A stretch of 40,863 bases of DNA from an uncultured Granulosicoccaceae bacterium. Lineage in GTDB: Bacteria; Pseudomonadota; Gammaproteobacteria; Granulosicoccales; Granulosicoccaceae. Under the pieces are notes generated by a model, which was given only the letters and a program-made list of their open reading frames with translations, did not search any database and had not been told where the DNA came from. A program made the position numbers and the translations under genes. Shown one piece after another: positions 8,280 through 17,229 of the stretch. The stretch is taken from assembly GCA_937958675.1 (NCBI GenBank), contig CALGND010000045.1, forward strand, positions 1 to 40,863, read 5' to 3'. The number at the start of each line of letters is the position of its first letter. Within the stretch, counting starts at the first letter, position 1.

Positions 8280-11117
8280 ATGCGTCTGTTTATCTACTCA
8301 GCTTTTGTCTGTGCAGCATTTACTTTATCTGCCTGTAGCTCTTCTGGTGGCGATGGTGATGCCACAACGACTGGCAGCACAACCACTGGCAATACTGGTA
8401 CGACAACCGGCACTGCTACCGGCACAACCACACAAGGCACAACGGGCAACACTACCGGCACAACCACTGGCACCACCACCAGTGGAAGCTCGATCGACGA
8501 TGCCGGCTTAAGTCACAGTGGCACTCTGTTACCCTCCACGTCTCCCGTTGCCAACGACCCACTATTTTCAACTGTCGGCAGAACAAAAGCTGCAGGGCTT
8601 TCTGACAACCTAGGCATCATTTATGAGGTAGTTGAAAACCACGGCCCCGGTGCTGGCAATGATTGCAACAACTTAGGTGCTGAGTGGTCATCATGCAGTG
8701 TTGCCAATATCCATATTAAGGATGCCGCTGGTACGCTCAACGACGGCAACTGGCGCATTTATTTTCATAGCATAAGGCGTGTCCTTCGCAGCGAAAGCGA
8801 TGAGTTTGCAATCACGCTCGTTAATGGTGATCTCAACTACATCGAACCAACGTCAGCGTTTACCGGTTTCGGCGGGGATGTAAAAACAATTAAGCTCATC
8901 ACTGAGTTTTCACATCTAGTTGAAACTGACTTTATGCCACGCTACTGGTTAGTCAGAGATGGCGCTGCACCTATTTTAATCAGCAACACTGATAGCGAAA
9001 CTGACGAAAATACATACGCAACAGAAATCGTCGGTGATCAACGATTTGCATTTATCGGCGAGGGTCACGAAATAGCCAGCTCCTCTAATCGTTTTAGTAA
9101 AAATAGTGGAGTCAATCAACAAGCCAGTGTGCTAAGCGCTGCGCAAATTCAATCGCGCATTGTGCCTAAACCATTAACGGTTACCACCTCAGCTGGCTCG
9201 CTAGATATCGGCGCTGGCTTCTCGTTTGCCGCCACTGCACTACCTGCAGATGCAAAGGCGGCGTTAGCTGCTCGTCAATCGCAGTTTATGGGTACGGCAG
9301 CAGGCGCAACACTAAACGCCACGATTGACACCACACTCAGCGCCGATCAATACACGCTAAACGTTGATGCCGCAGGCATTGCGATAAACGCTGGCTCAGA
9401 AGAATCCCTATTTTGGGCAGCCAACTCGCTATTGTCATTAGTGCAGCCAGGCGTTGGCACAATTCCTTATGTCGATGTCGTTGATCAACCTAGATTTGAT
9501 TTTCGCGGCATCCATATTGATGTGGCTAGAAATTTTCATTCGACGGCCAGCTTGAAACGCTTGATGGATCAAATGGCAGCCTACAAACTTAATAAGCTGC
9601 ATTTGCATCTTTCTGATGACGAAGGCTGGCGTTTAGCGATTGCAGGCTTACCTGAGCTTACTACCGTTGGCGCTACCAGGCAGTTTCAAACTGACGCTAA
9701 CGGTAACGTCATTGAAGCCAATGGCTTAATGCCTCAATTGGGTTCTGGCCCTGCTAGCAACAATCAAGGCACCGGCTTTTATACACGCAACGATTTTATC
9801 GATTTATTGCGTTACGCCAAGGCTCGTTACATTGAAGTGATACCAGAATTTGACATGCCAGCACACGCACGTGCAGCGGTGGTTGCGATGCGCGCACGCG
9901 CCAATAATCTAGGCAGCCCGCTCAGCACTGACATCAGGCTTGATGATCCAGCTGACACATCACGCTACCTTACAGTTCAGCACTATGATGACGGCATTCT
10001 AAATCCTTGCCTACCTGCTACCTACTCGTTTGTTGAAACAGTAGTGAATGATGTTAAGAGCATGTACACAGAAGCCGGTCAATCTTTAGATGTTTGGCAT
10101 ATGGGTGGAGATGAGGCTAAAAACGTATTCAAAGGCGCAGGTTTTGCCAATTCTGCTATCGATACCAGTGTGTATGACTTCCCATGGGAGAAATCCCCAG
10201 CTTGCGTAAGCTTTATTGCTAACACGGCAGGTGTTAACTCACGCGAAGATCTCACCCCTTACTTCATCACGCGCGTATCGCAAATTGTCGCCGATGCAGG
10301 TATTCCAGCGCTATACGCCTATCAGGACATCCTAGGCAATATCTCACCAGCTGAGCTCGCTACTACTCGTGCTGGTGTTGGCTTCTGGGAGATGATTACG
10401 AGCGGTGGTTATGAGTCGATCAATGCATTTTCAAATAATGGATATGAAACCATTGTGGCAGTGCCCGACTACTTATACTTTGACTTCCCCTACGAAGTTG
10501 ATCCTAAAGAACGTGGATATTATTGGGCTACCCGGTTCACTGACACTCAAAAAGTATTTGCATTCGCTCCTGAAAACTTGCCACAAAATGCTGAAACCTC
10601 GCTTAACCGAGAAGGTCGCAGCTGGAGCGCTACTGGCACCTCAAGCAATCAAGGCTTTAGAGGCATGCAAGGGCAACTATGGAGTGAAACAGTACGCACA
10701 CCTGAACAGTTCGACTATATGCTCTTCCCGAGGCTAATCGCCATGGCGGAACGTGCTTGGCACAAAGCCGACTGGGAGAGAGATTACGTTGCAGGACAAA
10801 ACTATTCGTCCAACACAGGATTAGTTGATCAAGCCAGCCTTAACGCTGACTACGCCGAATTTGCAGCAGCAATGGGCGCAAAAGAATTACGCAAGTTAGA
10901 CGCTGCGGGCGTTAACTACCGAATACCAGTACCAGGTGCTAGTACCGGTGCAACAGTGGATATGAATGTGATGTTTCCTGGACTGCCTTTGCAGTACAGC
11001 AGCGATGGCAACACATGGGTAGATTGGACAACGAGTAATAAGCCAGCAACAGCAGGCTTTGTTCGTGCTCTCTCAGCCGATGGAAGTCGAGTTGGACGTG
11101 CAACCGCCATTGAATAA
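8280..11117 (+). CDS. Beta-N-acetylhexosaminidase lipoprotein, glycoside hydrolase family 20
   Basis: The enzyme removes terminal GlcNAc/GalNAc from chito-oligosaccharides or glycans. Starting at ATG 8280 (the frame is open from 8226) places a lipoprotein signal at the N-terminus, with lipobox LSAC and lipidated Cys19; AAGGGT upstream is a plausible ribosome site. A Thr/Gly-rich linker of about 45 residues follows. Next come an N-terminal carbohydrate-binding domain, the GH20b domain (SRIVPKPL onward) and the catalytic barrel. The barrel begins FDFRGIHIDVARNFH and holds KLHLHLSDDEGWR and the catalytic pair Asp611-Glu612 in HMGGDEAKN. A C-terminal CHB_HEX_C-like beta domain ends the 945-residue protein. 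Substrate-assisted catalysis by Asp-Glu is family knowledge. An outer-membrane-anchored chitin-degradation role is inferred. Confidence 0.92.
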   Translation: MRLFIYSAFVCAAFTLSACSSSGGDGDATTTGSTTTGNTGTTTGTATGTTTQGTTGNTTGTTTGTTTSGSSIDDAGLSHSGTLLPSTSPVANDPLFSTVGRTKAAGLSDNLGIIYEVVENHGPGAGNDCNNLGAEWSSCSVANIHIKDAAGTLNDGNWRIYFHSIRRVLRSESDEFAITLVNGDLNYIEPTSAFTGFGGDVKTIKLITEFSHLVETDFMPRYWLVRDGAAPILISNTDSETDENTYATEIVGDQRFAFIGEGHEIASSSNRFSKNSGVNQQASVLSAAQIQSRIVPKPLTVTTSAGSLDIGAGFSFAATALPADAKAALAARQSQFMGTAAGATLNATIDTTLSADQYTLNVDAAGIAINAGSEESLFWAANSLLSLVQPGVGTIPYVDVVDQPRFDFRGIHIDVARNFHSTASLKRLMDQMAAYKLNKLHLHLSDDEGWRLAIAGLPELTTVGATRQFQTDANGNVIEANGLMPQLGSGPASNNQGTGFYTRNDFIDLLRYAKARYIEVIPEFDMPAHARAAVVAMRARANNLGSPLSTDIRLDDPADTSRYLTVQHYDDGILNPCLPATYSFVETVVNDVKSMYTEAGQSLDVWHMGGDEAKNVFKGAGFANSAIDTSVYDFPWEKSPACVSFIANTAGVNSREDLTPYFITRVSQIVADAGIPALYAYQDILGNISPAELATTRAGVGFWEMITSGGYESINAFSNNGYETIVAVPDYLYFDFPYEVDPKERGYYWATRFTDTQKVFAFAPENLPQNAETSLNREGRSWSATGTSSNQGFRGMQGQLWSETVRTPEQFDYMLFPRLIAMAERAWHKADWERDYVAGQNYSSNTGLVDQASLNADYAEFAAAMGAKELRKLDAAGVNYRIPVPGASTGATVDMNVMFPGLPLQYSSDGNTWVDWTTSNKPATAGFVRALSADGSRVGRATAIE

Positions 11118-11181
11118 GTTATTCCGAGTGAGTGATGCCGAGTAAGTAGATCCGACTAAATCGCGCCATTCCACTTTAACG

Positions 11182-11235
11182 CCGCTGCCGCGTGCTAACT
11201 CACAGCTTCACGAGTTAGCCGAGGCAGCGGTTTTT
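11182..11235 (+). terminator. Terminator of the GH20 gene, overlapping the 3' end of the convergent MFS gene
   Basis: The long hairpin has CCGCTGCC (11182-11189) pairing with GGCAGCGG (11223-11230). A small internal loop separates this from GCTAACTC (11194-11201) pairing with GAGTTAGC (11212-11219). TTTTT follows at 11231-11235. The right half lies within the last codons of the convergent MFS gene. Confidence 0.8.
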
Positions 11236-12439
11236 CATTAATTGGCAAGTGGATAATTGCCGCCGCCAACCCAACCACTATCCCAGCCCACCACATACCG
11301 TCGTAGCTGCCGGTACGTTCGTACAACACACCACCTAACCAAACCCCGATAAAGCTGCCTATTTGGTGACTTAAAAATACGATGCCAAACAAGGTAGCCA
11401 TATAGCGAACGCCAAACACCTGCGCGATGATGCCGGTCGTGAGCGGCACGGTTGAAAGCCACAACAAGCCCATCATTGATGCAAAGCCGTAGAGTATCGC
11501 AGGCGTTTTTGGCGACATCAACATCCAAAAAATAACAATCGAACGCAATAGATAGATGGTGGCCAACCCCAGCTTGTTACTGTGGTGCTGCCCAATATAG
11601 CCTGACAAAAAAGATCCAACAATATTGAACAAACCAATTAGCGCTAAACAATACGCCCCTACTTTCAAATCTAAGCCTAAGCTTTGTACGTAGGATGGAA
11701 AGTGCACCGTAATAAATGCCACGTGAAAACCACAAACAAAAAAGCCCAGAGTAAGCAATACAAAACCACGGTGAGCGAACGCCTCGTGCACTGCAGAGCG
11801 CAAGGTTTGATTGCTTTGCTCAACTGATGTGCCCTTACCCACTGCAGGTAGCAACATAGCCAAGGGTATTAAGCACAATACAATCATTGCCAACCAGCCC
11901 AATGCACTTTCCCAACCCAGACTTTCAATAAGGCGTTGACTTATAGGTGAGAACAAAACCTGACCAAACGAACCTGCTGCGGTGCCCACTCCTAAAACTA
12001 GCGTGCGTTTCTCAGGGCTAACTACTCTAACCATGGCGGCCATGGCCAAGGAAAACGCAGAGAAAGCAATGCCAATTCCGGAGATCACGCCGGCAAAGAG
12101 ATACAACATCGACGCTGACTCCACCGCCGACATGCCATACAAACCGATGGCATAAAGCAACGCGCCAAAGATGATCACGCGCGTCGAACCATACTTATCA
12201 GCTAAACCACCTGCAATAGGCAAAGCCAGGCCCCAAAACAAATTTTGCAAAGCTAGCGCTAATCCAAAGACCTCAAACGACCATTCACCGCCTTCCGATG
12301 TAGCCATCATTGGGCCTAGGTACAACCCTAAAGATGATCGCGCGCCAAAACCAATAGCGGCAATGGCACAGCCTGCAAGGATGACTATCGCCGGGTTAAG
12401 CCCCTTTTGACCGGCTACCCTTGTTTGACTTGATGGCAT
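11195..12439 (-). CDS. Major facilitator superfamily transporter
   Basis: The 414-residue protein has twelve predicted helices in two halves. The MFS motif A-like loop GGLADKYGSTR follows helix 2. GIGIAFSAFSLAMAAMVRVVSPEKR and the second-half segments LGLLWLSTVPLTTGIIAQVFGVRYMATLFG resemble the oxalate/monocarboxylate porter branch of MFS. It probably moves an organic anion across the inner membrane; the substrate is unknown. The start is ATG 12439. A CRP-type box lies about 50 nt upstream of the start codon, which fits carbon-source control. The 3' end is shared with the terminator of the convergent hexosaminidase gene. Confidence 0.85.
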   Translation of the reverse strand: MPSSQTRVAGQKGLNPAIVILAGCAIAAIGFGARSSLGLYLGPMMATSEGGEWSFEVFGLALALQNLFWGLALPIAGGLADKYGSTRVIIFGALLYAIGLYGMSAVESASMLYLFAGVISGIGIAFSAFSLAMAAMVRVVSPEKRTLVLGVGTAAGSFGQVLFSPISQRLIESLGWESALGWLAMIVLCLIPLAMLLPAVGKGTSVEQSNQTLRSAVHEAFAHRGFVLLTLGFFVCGFHVAFITVHFPSYVQSLGLDLKVGAYCLALIGLFNIVGSFLSGYIGQHHSNKLGLATIYLLRSIVIFWMLMSPKTPAILYGFASMMGLLWLSTVPLTTGIIAQVFGVRYMATLFGIVFLSHQIGSFIGVWLGGVLYERTGSYDGMWWAGIVVGLAAAIIHLPINEKPLPRLTREAVS

Positions 12440-12486
12440 TTATTACTCCAGCGTCACACTCAATAATTGTCTCGTTAGATCCTACC

Positions 12487-12508
12487 ATTGTGAGCCACTT
12501 CACAATGA
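12487..12508. promoter_or_regulatory. CRP/Vfr-type binding site
   Basis: CATTGTGA, six bases, then TCACAATG is a perfect palindrome containing the consensus TGTGA-N6-TCACA (12490-12505). It lies between the divergent MFS (start 12439) and astacin (start 12667) genes, about 50 nt from the MFS start codon. It could serve either gene. Confidence 0.6.
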
Positions 12509-12666
12509 GCAAACGGTGATCGAATAACCCTCGGAATCTGTGTGTTATGGCTCTCACCGCTGCGATGACATTCTTAATAACTGCTGGCTGTGTCTCTCAA
12601 GGTATATGAGAGTGACCGATAACCACTTATTAGAAGAAAAAACAACATCCAGTAGGTATCGAACTC

Positions 12667-14046
12667 GTGAAACCAGAAATTAAATTGATACTGCCATCCG
12701 CTGTTTTGGGTATCGCGCTAGCCCTGTCTACCGAAAGCTTTGCGCAAGAAGAGTTCTCACTCGAGGGCCAACCCGGCGTCCAATTCGATGGCGAATCTGA
12801 CATACCCACTACCGGAACCCTTAATGGCATTAAGTACGTGGTTATAAATGGCCACGCTATTGCTCAAGGCGATATGGTTTTAGGGAAGGTATTTGCAGAT
12901 GGCCGACTGAAACCCACTACCCGGGGACTAGGTCAGAGCAGCTTGGTGGATCGATGGCCAGACGGTGTTGTGCCCTATCAGTTTGATGAAGATATTACTC
13001 CTTTGTCCAAACAACGAAGCACGGATGCTATCGAACACTGGACCAGCCGAACGGGTATTAAGTTTGTAGAACGCACTGCAGACAATGAAACCATGTACCC
13101 AGACTTTGTTAACTTCGAACCCAGCGCAGGTTGCGCATCATGGGTGGGGCGCATTGGACAAAGCCAAGCTATTTGGGTATCAGACAATTGCACAACCGGT
13201 AGTATTATTCACGAGATTGGACATGCGATTGGTTTGTTTCACGAGCACACTCGGCCAGATAGAGACAACTTCATCTCCGTTAATTGGGATAACATCGTCA
13301 ACGGCAAGTCATTCAACTTTGATGTGCTTAATGCCGGTATTGAGCAATTAGGTGATTACGATTACGGCTCAATCATGCACTACGGAGAGCTATTCTTTAG
13401 TGAAAATGGCAACTTGACTATAGAAGCACCTGATAATGTCTCGATTGGCCAGCGTAATGCTCTGAGCGATGGCGATGCTGAAAGTGTTAACACGATGTAC
13501 CAGACTGATTTATCACTAACAACCAATGTCAGCACAACCGACAACGGTGTTGAGGTTGATATCGATGTAACAAATCTGGGCACAATGGGCGCTAACGATT
13601 TGCAGTTAATCACGACCTTTGGAGAAGACGCAGAATGGATATCGGTCAGCACCAACAGCGGCTGGGAATGCCAGGCCTTCGGATCAGAACTACGCTGCAA
13701 TCGAGACACGCTAACAGAACAAACTCAAAACACATTCACGTTATTAGTTGACCCTAATGGCGCAGAAGTGGGCGAACTTTCGGCACGCTTGATATCCAAC
13801 ACTCGCGAATCAGATAGCTCTAACAACACGGTTAACTATGAGGGGCCTCTGGAAATCGAGGCACCGGCATCTACTCCAACAGAAGAGCTGGATGAAAACA
13901 GTTCAGCTGGGGAATCTAGCGAAAACCAAGTACCTGAATTGGGCGCAGCCACAGATGGTACGGCAGGTGGATCATCTGGTGGCGGTGCAACGCTTTGGAT
14001 CGGGTTATTGGCGTGGCTTACTAGACGACAACGAAATAAGGCTTAG
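12667..14046 (+). CDS. Secreted astacin-family (M12A) zinc metalloprotease with GlyGly-CTERM-like tail
   Basis: The 459-residue protein starts at GTG 12667 and has a signal peptide of about 26 residues (cut after FAQ). A short pro-region and WPDGVVPYQF lead into the protease domain. The full astacin zinc site is present: HEIGHAIGLFHEHTRPDRD with His182, Glu183, His186 and His192, plus the Met-turn SIMHYG. After it, about residues 285-400 look like a CARDB/DUF11-type beta-sandwich (VDIDVTNLGTMGAND). A Ser/Glu-rich linker follows. The C-terminus has GGSSGGGA, a short hydrophobic stretch (TLWIGLLAWL) and RRQR, the layout of GlyGly-CTERM signals that rhombosortase cleaves during type II secretion. 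The role is inferred as extracellular protein digestion. Confidence 0.9.
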   Translation: MKPEIKLILPSAVLGIALALSTESFAQEEFSLEGQPGVQFDGESDIPTTGTLNGIKYVVINGHAIAQGDMVLGKVFADGRLKPTTRGLGQSSLVDRWPDGVVPYQFDEDITPLSKQRSTDAIEHWTSRTGIKFVERTADNETMYPDFVNFEPSAGCASWVGRIGQSQAIWVSDNCTTGSIIHEIGHAIGLFHEHTRPDRDNFISVNWDNIVNGKSFNFDVLNAGIEQLGDYDYGSIMHYGELFFSENGNLTIEAPDNVSIGQRNALSDGDAESVNTMYQTDLSLTTNVSTTDNGVEVDIDVTNLGTMGANDLQLITTFGEDAEWISVSTNSGWECQAFGSELRCNRDTLTEQTQNTFTLLVDPNGAEVGELSARLISNTRESDSSNNTVNYEGPLEIEAPASTPTEELDENSSAGESSENQVPELGAATDGTAGGSSGGGATLWIGLLAWLTRRQRNKA

Positions 14047-14106
14047 GCCGCCCAAGTATGCGCTCGTCCGGTAGAATAACGAATCTACGGACAACACCTC
14101 AACAAT

Positions 14107-15240
14107 ATGACCTCTCTCAATTCGATTCCGATGGTCGATTTGCGAAAGCAGTATCTCGCACTCGCCGACGAAATTAATGCCAGCCTGTCTGAGGTATTGG
14201 AAAAAACTCATTTTATCGGCGGTGAAAACGTGCAAGCGTTTGAACGCGAAGCAGCTGATTATCTTGGTGCTAAGCATGCGATAAGCTGCGCTAATGGCAC
14301 AGATGCATTACATCTAGCGATGCTGGCGGCCGGCATTGGCCCAGGCGATGAAGTAATCACTACCCCATTTACCTTTATTGCCACAGTCGAGGCAATCGCA
14401 TATGTCGGTGCCACCCCAGTCTTGGTTGATGTTGACAAGGCAAGTTACAACATCGACCCAGCTCTAATCGAGGCAGCCATCACCAACAAAACTCGTGCAA
14501 TTGTGCCAGTGCATCTATTTGGTATGCCTTGTGATATGCAAGCAATTAACAGCTTGGCAAAACAGCACAAACTTACAATTATAGAAGACTGCGCTCAGAG
14601 CTTCGGCGCTACTCACAACGGTAAGCAAACTGGCACGATAGGGAGTATCGGTTCGTTTAGTTTTTTTCCGAGCAAAAACCTAGGCTGTTTTGGCGATGGC
14701 GGCATGCTTAGCTGCAACGACGACGATCTTGCCAAAAAATTACAAGTCTTGAAATCCCACGGCAGTGCAGAACGATACATACACTCTGTTATCGGTTACA
14801 ACAGCCGTCTTGATGAAATACAAGCCGCCATATTGCGGCACAAGCTCAAAAAAATTGATCATTTCAACAGTGAGCGCCGACGCGTTGCTGCACATTACTG
14901 CGAATGTTTATCTGACTTGCCCGTTCAGCTACCCCAGTTAAATTTTGTTGGCGAAGGCGACGCAATACCCGTATTCCATCAATTTACCTTGTTAACAGAT
15001 CAACGCGCTGCGATTCAAAAAGAGCTACAAGACAATCAAATTGCTTCAGCCATTTACTACCCCATCCCATTGCACAAACAAGAAGCCATAAACGGCTTAC
15101 TCACATCGACGCCACACTGCCCTAACGCCGAAGCATTAAGCGAGCAGTGTATGTCATTACCGATCTATCCAGAATTGGACAACCAGTCGATTGAACGCAT
15201 CGCTGGCATCGTAAAAAATGTACTAAGCGTAGCGGCTTAA
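14107..15240 (+). CDS. DegT/DnrJ/EryC1/StrS-family PLP-dependent sugar aminotransferase (WbpE/GnnB-like)
   Basis: The 377-residue enzyme transfers an amino group, usually from glutamate, to a keto-sugar nucleotide. The PLP Lys190 is in SFFPSKNLGCFGDGG, the pyridine-binding Asp161 in IIEDCAQSFGA and the phosphate loop in SCANGTDALHL; YNSRLDEIQAAIL and YYPIPLHKQ are typical of the family. The sequence resembles WbpE, which aminates UDP-3-keto-GlcNAcA for O-antigen. GnnB, which makes the UDP-GlcNAc3N used for amide-rich lipid A, is in the same family. The gene sits directly before lpxB (24 nt to the chosen ATG), so a lipid A or LPS role is inferred. No partner 3-dehydrogenase is in the window. 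The start is ATG 14107. Confidence 0.85.
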   Translation: MTSLNSIPMVDLRKQYLALADEINASLSEVLEKTHFIGGENVQAFEREAADYLGAKHAISCANGTDALHLAMLAAGIGPGDEVITTPFTFIATVEAIAYVGATPVLVDVDKASYNIDPALIEAAITNKTRAIVPVHLFGMPCDMQAINSLAKQHKLTIIEDCAQSFGATHNGKQTGTIGSIGSFSFFPSKNLGCFGDGGMLSCNDDDLAKKLQVLKSHGSAERYIHSVIGYNSRLDEIQAAILRHKLKKIDHFNSERRRVAAHYCECLSDLPVQLPQLNFVGEGDAIPVFHQFTLLTDQRAAIQKELQDNQIASAIYYPIPLHKQEAINGLLTSTPHCPNAEALSEQCMSLPIYPELDNQSIERIAGIVKNVLSVAA

Positions 15241-15263
15241 CGTTACGTTTTTTGCGTCTGCCA

Positions 15264-16418
15264 ATGACCATCACTACAAAACCAACCTTAATGGTTTCCG
15301 CAGGGGAAGCCTCCAGCGATATGCATGCAGCCCATGCACTGGTCGCCTTACAACATACTGGTTTAGAGTTTGACAGTTTTGGCATGGGTGCAGGACAGCT
15401 CCTAGCTGCTGGTACAGAACTACTCGTTGACTGCCGTGAGCTAGCCGTTATCGGTATCGTTGACGTACTGATTAACTACCCCCGTTTTGTCAAACGGCTT
15501 AATGTACTTAAGCGTGCGCTACATGAGCGGCGCCCTGATTTACTTCTCATTGTTGATTACCCAGATTTCAATCTAAAGCTTGCAGCAGAGGCGCGCAAAC
15601 TAGGCATACCTGTGCTGTTTTATATTAGCCCACAGGTATGGGCTTGGCGTAGTAAGCGTGTGACCAAAATTGGCAAGCTAGTTGATCACATGGCTGTGCT
15701 ATTTCCGTTTGAAGTACCCTTCTACGAAAACGCGAACATACCCGTCACCTACGTTGGGCACCCCTTGATAGATCAAATTGATTGTCAAGCGACTGTGGAT
15801 GATGCCTGTAGCTTATTGGGTCTTGACGCCGACAAACCCATCGTTGCGCTGCTACCAGGCAGCCGCAACGGCGAGTTAAGTCGCAACTTACCTTGTATGT
15901 TGCAAACTGCAGAGCTTATTGCACGCGCCAAACCTGATTGCCAATTTATATTACCCACTGCACCCACGCTAGAGCGACACACGGTAGAAGAAGCATTAAA
16001 AAACAGCAGTGTACCGGTAAGTGTTATAGAAGCCAATACACAGTTAGCAGTGCGTGCAGCCAATGCGGTAATTACGGCATCGGGCACAGCAACCCTAGAA
16101 GTCGCATTGCTTGGCACACCTATGGCAATCGTCTATATCGTCAATAAAATTAATTACGCAATCATGAGCCGATTAATCCAGATCGACAATATTGGCTTAG
16201 TGAATATCGTATCAGGTAAAACGATAGTCAAAGAGTTTGTTCAGGACGCAGCACGCGCCGATGCGATATCAACCGAAATTTTGCGATTGCTAGATGACAA
16301 GCAATACCGTAACGAGATGCTGAACGAGTTAGCGATAGTAAAAGAAAAAATGGGTGAAGGCGGTGCGTCAGACAATGTGGCGACTCTAATCGCCGAGATG
16401 CTCAACTCAAGTAGATAA
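15264..16418 (+). CDS. lpxB: Lipid-A-disaccharide synthase LpxB
   Basis: LpxB joins lipid X to UDP-2,3-diacylglucosamine, making the beta-1,6 disaccharide of lipid A at the inner membrane. Family motifs are clear: VSAGEASSD (usually GEASGD), IVDYPDFNLKLA, YISPQVWAWR, VGHPLID, LLPGSRNGEL and ASGTATLEVALLGTPM. The length (384 residues from ATG 15264) matches the family. The frame also allows TTG 15252, but the ATG gives the usual short N-terminus; no good ribosome site is visible for either. It is co-directional with the aminotransferase before it. Unlike the common order, it does not follow lpxA but converges on it, with 40 nt between the stops and no obvious terminator. Confidence 0.95.
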   Translation: MTITTKPTLMVSAGEASSDMHAAHALVALQHTGLEFDSFGMGAGQLLAAGTELLVDCRELAVIGIVDVLINYPRFVKRLNVLKRALHERRPDLLLIVDYPDFNLKLAAEARKLGIPVLFYISPQVWAWRSKRVTKIGKLVDHMAVLFPFEVPFYENANIPVTYVGHPLIDQIDCQATVDDACSLLGLDADKPIVALLPGSRNGELSRNLPCMLQTAELIARAKPDCQFILPTAPTLERHTVEEALKNSSVPVSVIEANTQLAVRAANAVITASGTATLEVALLGTPMAIVYIVNKINYAIMSRLIQIDNIGLVNIVSGKTIVKEFVQDAARADAISTEILRLLDDKQYRNEMLNELAIVKEKMGEGGASDNVATLIAEMLNSSR

Positions 16419-16458
16419 CGAAAGCAGATGACGCAAGTAGATAACACAAACTATTAAA

Positions 16459-17229
16459 CTACCTAACAATCCCTCTTTCGCTATCTTCGATAAAATCCAG
16501 AAAGCGTTTGACTTCAGGGTACGTATCGATCTCGCTCTTAAGCGAAGCAACAGCAGCATCGCGTTGCCCTTTTTGCCTAACCACAGTCATATAGGCGCGA
16601 TGTAATGCGCTTATAGCATCATCATCAAAACCACGTCGGCGCAAACCATTTTTGTTTATACCCTTCGCTTGCGCGTAATTGCCTACCACCATCATGAACG
16701 GCGGCACATCTCGATTAGCAACCGAATTTAGCCCGACAAAGGCGTGCTCACCGACACTACAAAATTGATGTACGCAGGCAAACCCTGCCAATATTGCATG
16801 CTCGCCCACATTCACATGGCCAGCCAACGACGCACCATTAGAAAAAATAGTGTGGTTAGCAATCTGGCAGTCGTGGGCGATGTGTATATAGGCCATCAAC
16901 AAATTGTGATTACCAATGCGCGTGACAGCGCCGCCACCGGCCGTACCGCGGTTTATCGTGGCGTATTCGCGGATGATGTTGTTATCGCCTATTTCAAGCC
17001 TGGTTGGCTCGCCTGCGTACTTTAGATCCTGAGGATCTTCGCCAACAGAGGCGAATTGATAGATTTTGTTATTTTTGCCTATCGTAGTGGGACCCTTAAG
17101 CACCACATGCGGCCCTACCCAGCTTCCCTCACCGATGGTGACGTCAGGGCCGACGACGGTATAGGGGCCAATTTCGCATGAATCAGCGATCTCGGCACTC
17201 GGATCAACTATTGCAGTAGCGTGTATCAA
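16459..17229 (-). CDS. lpxA: Acyl-ACP:UDP-GlcNAc O-acyltransferase LpxA
   Basis: The first enzyme of lipid A synthesis moves a 3-hydroxyacyl chain from ACP to UDP-GlcNAc. The 256-residue protein is a left-handed beta-helix of hexapeptide repeats. It has [19 protein letters not shown], the catalytic His in HIAHDC, and the C-terminal helical part ([12 protein letters not shown]). Aligned by eye with E. coli, the acyl-ruler residue Gly173 is Leu here ([14 protein letters not shown]), which predicts a shorter acyl chain. The start is TTG 17229, overlapping the fabZ stop as TTGA, so translational coupling is likely. It is the last gene of the minus-strand cluster. The start is unusual but no better one exists. 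Confidence 0.96.
   Translation of the reverse strand: MIHATAIVDPSAEIADSCEIGPYTVVGPDVTIGEGSWVGPHVVLKGPTTIGKNNKIYQFASVGEDPQDLKYAGEPTRLEIGDNNIIREYATINRGTAGGGAVTRIGNHNLLMAYIHIAHDCQIANHTIFSNGASLAGHVNVGEHAILAGFACVHQFCSVGEHAFVGLNSVANRDVPPFMMVVGNYAQAKGINKNGLRRRGFDDDAISALHRAYMTVVRQKGQRDAAVASLKSEIDTYPEVKRFLDFIEDSERGIVR

Noticed and set aside
8294-8479. Minus-strand ORF of Val/Pro repeats
   Set aside because: It is the reverse of the Thr/Gly linker of the GH20 lipoprotein, so the repeats are a by-product.
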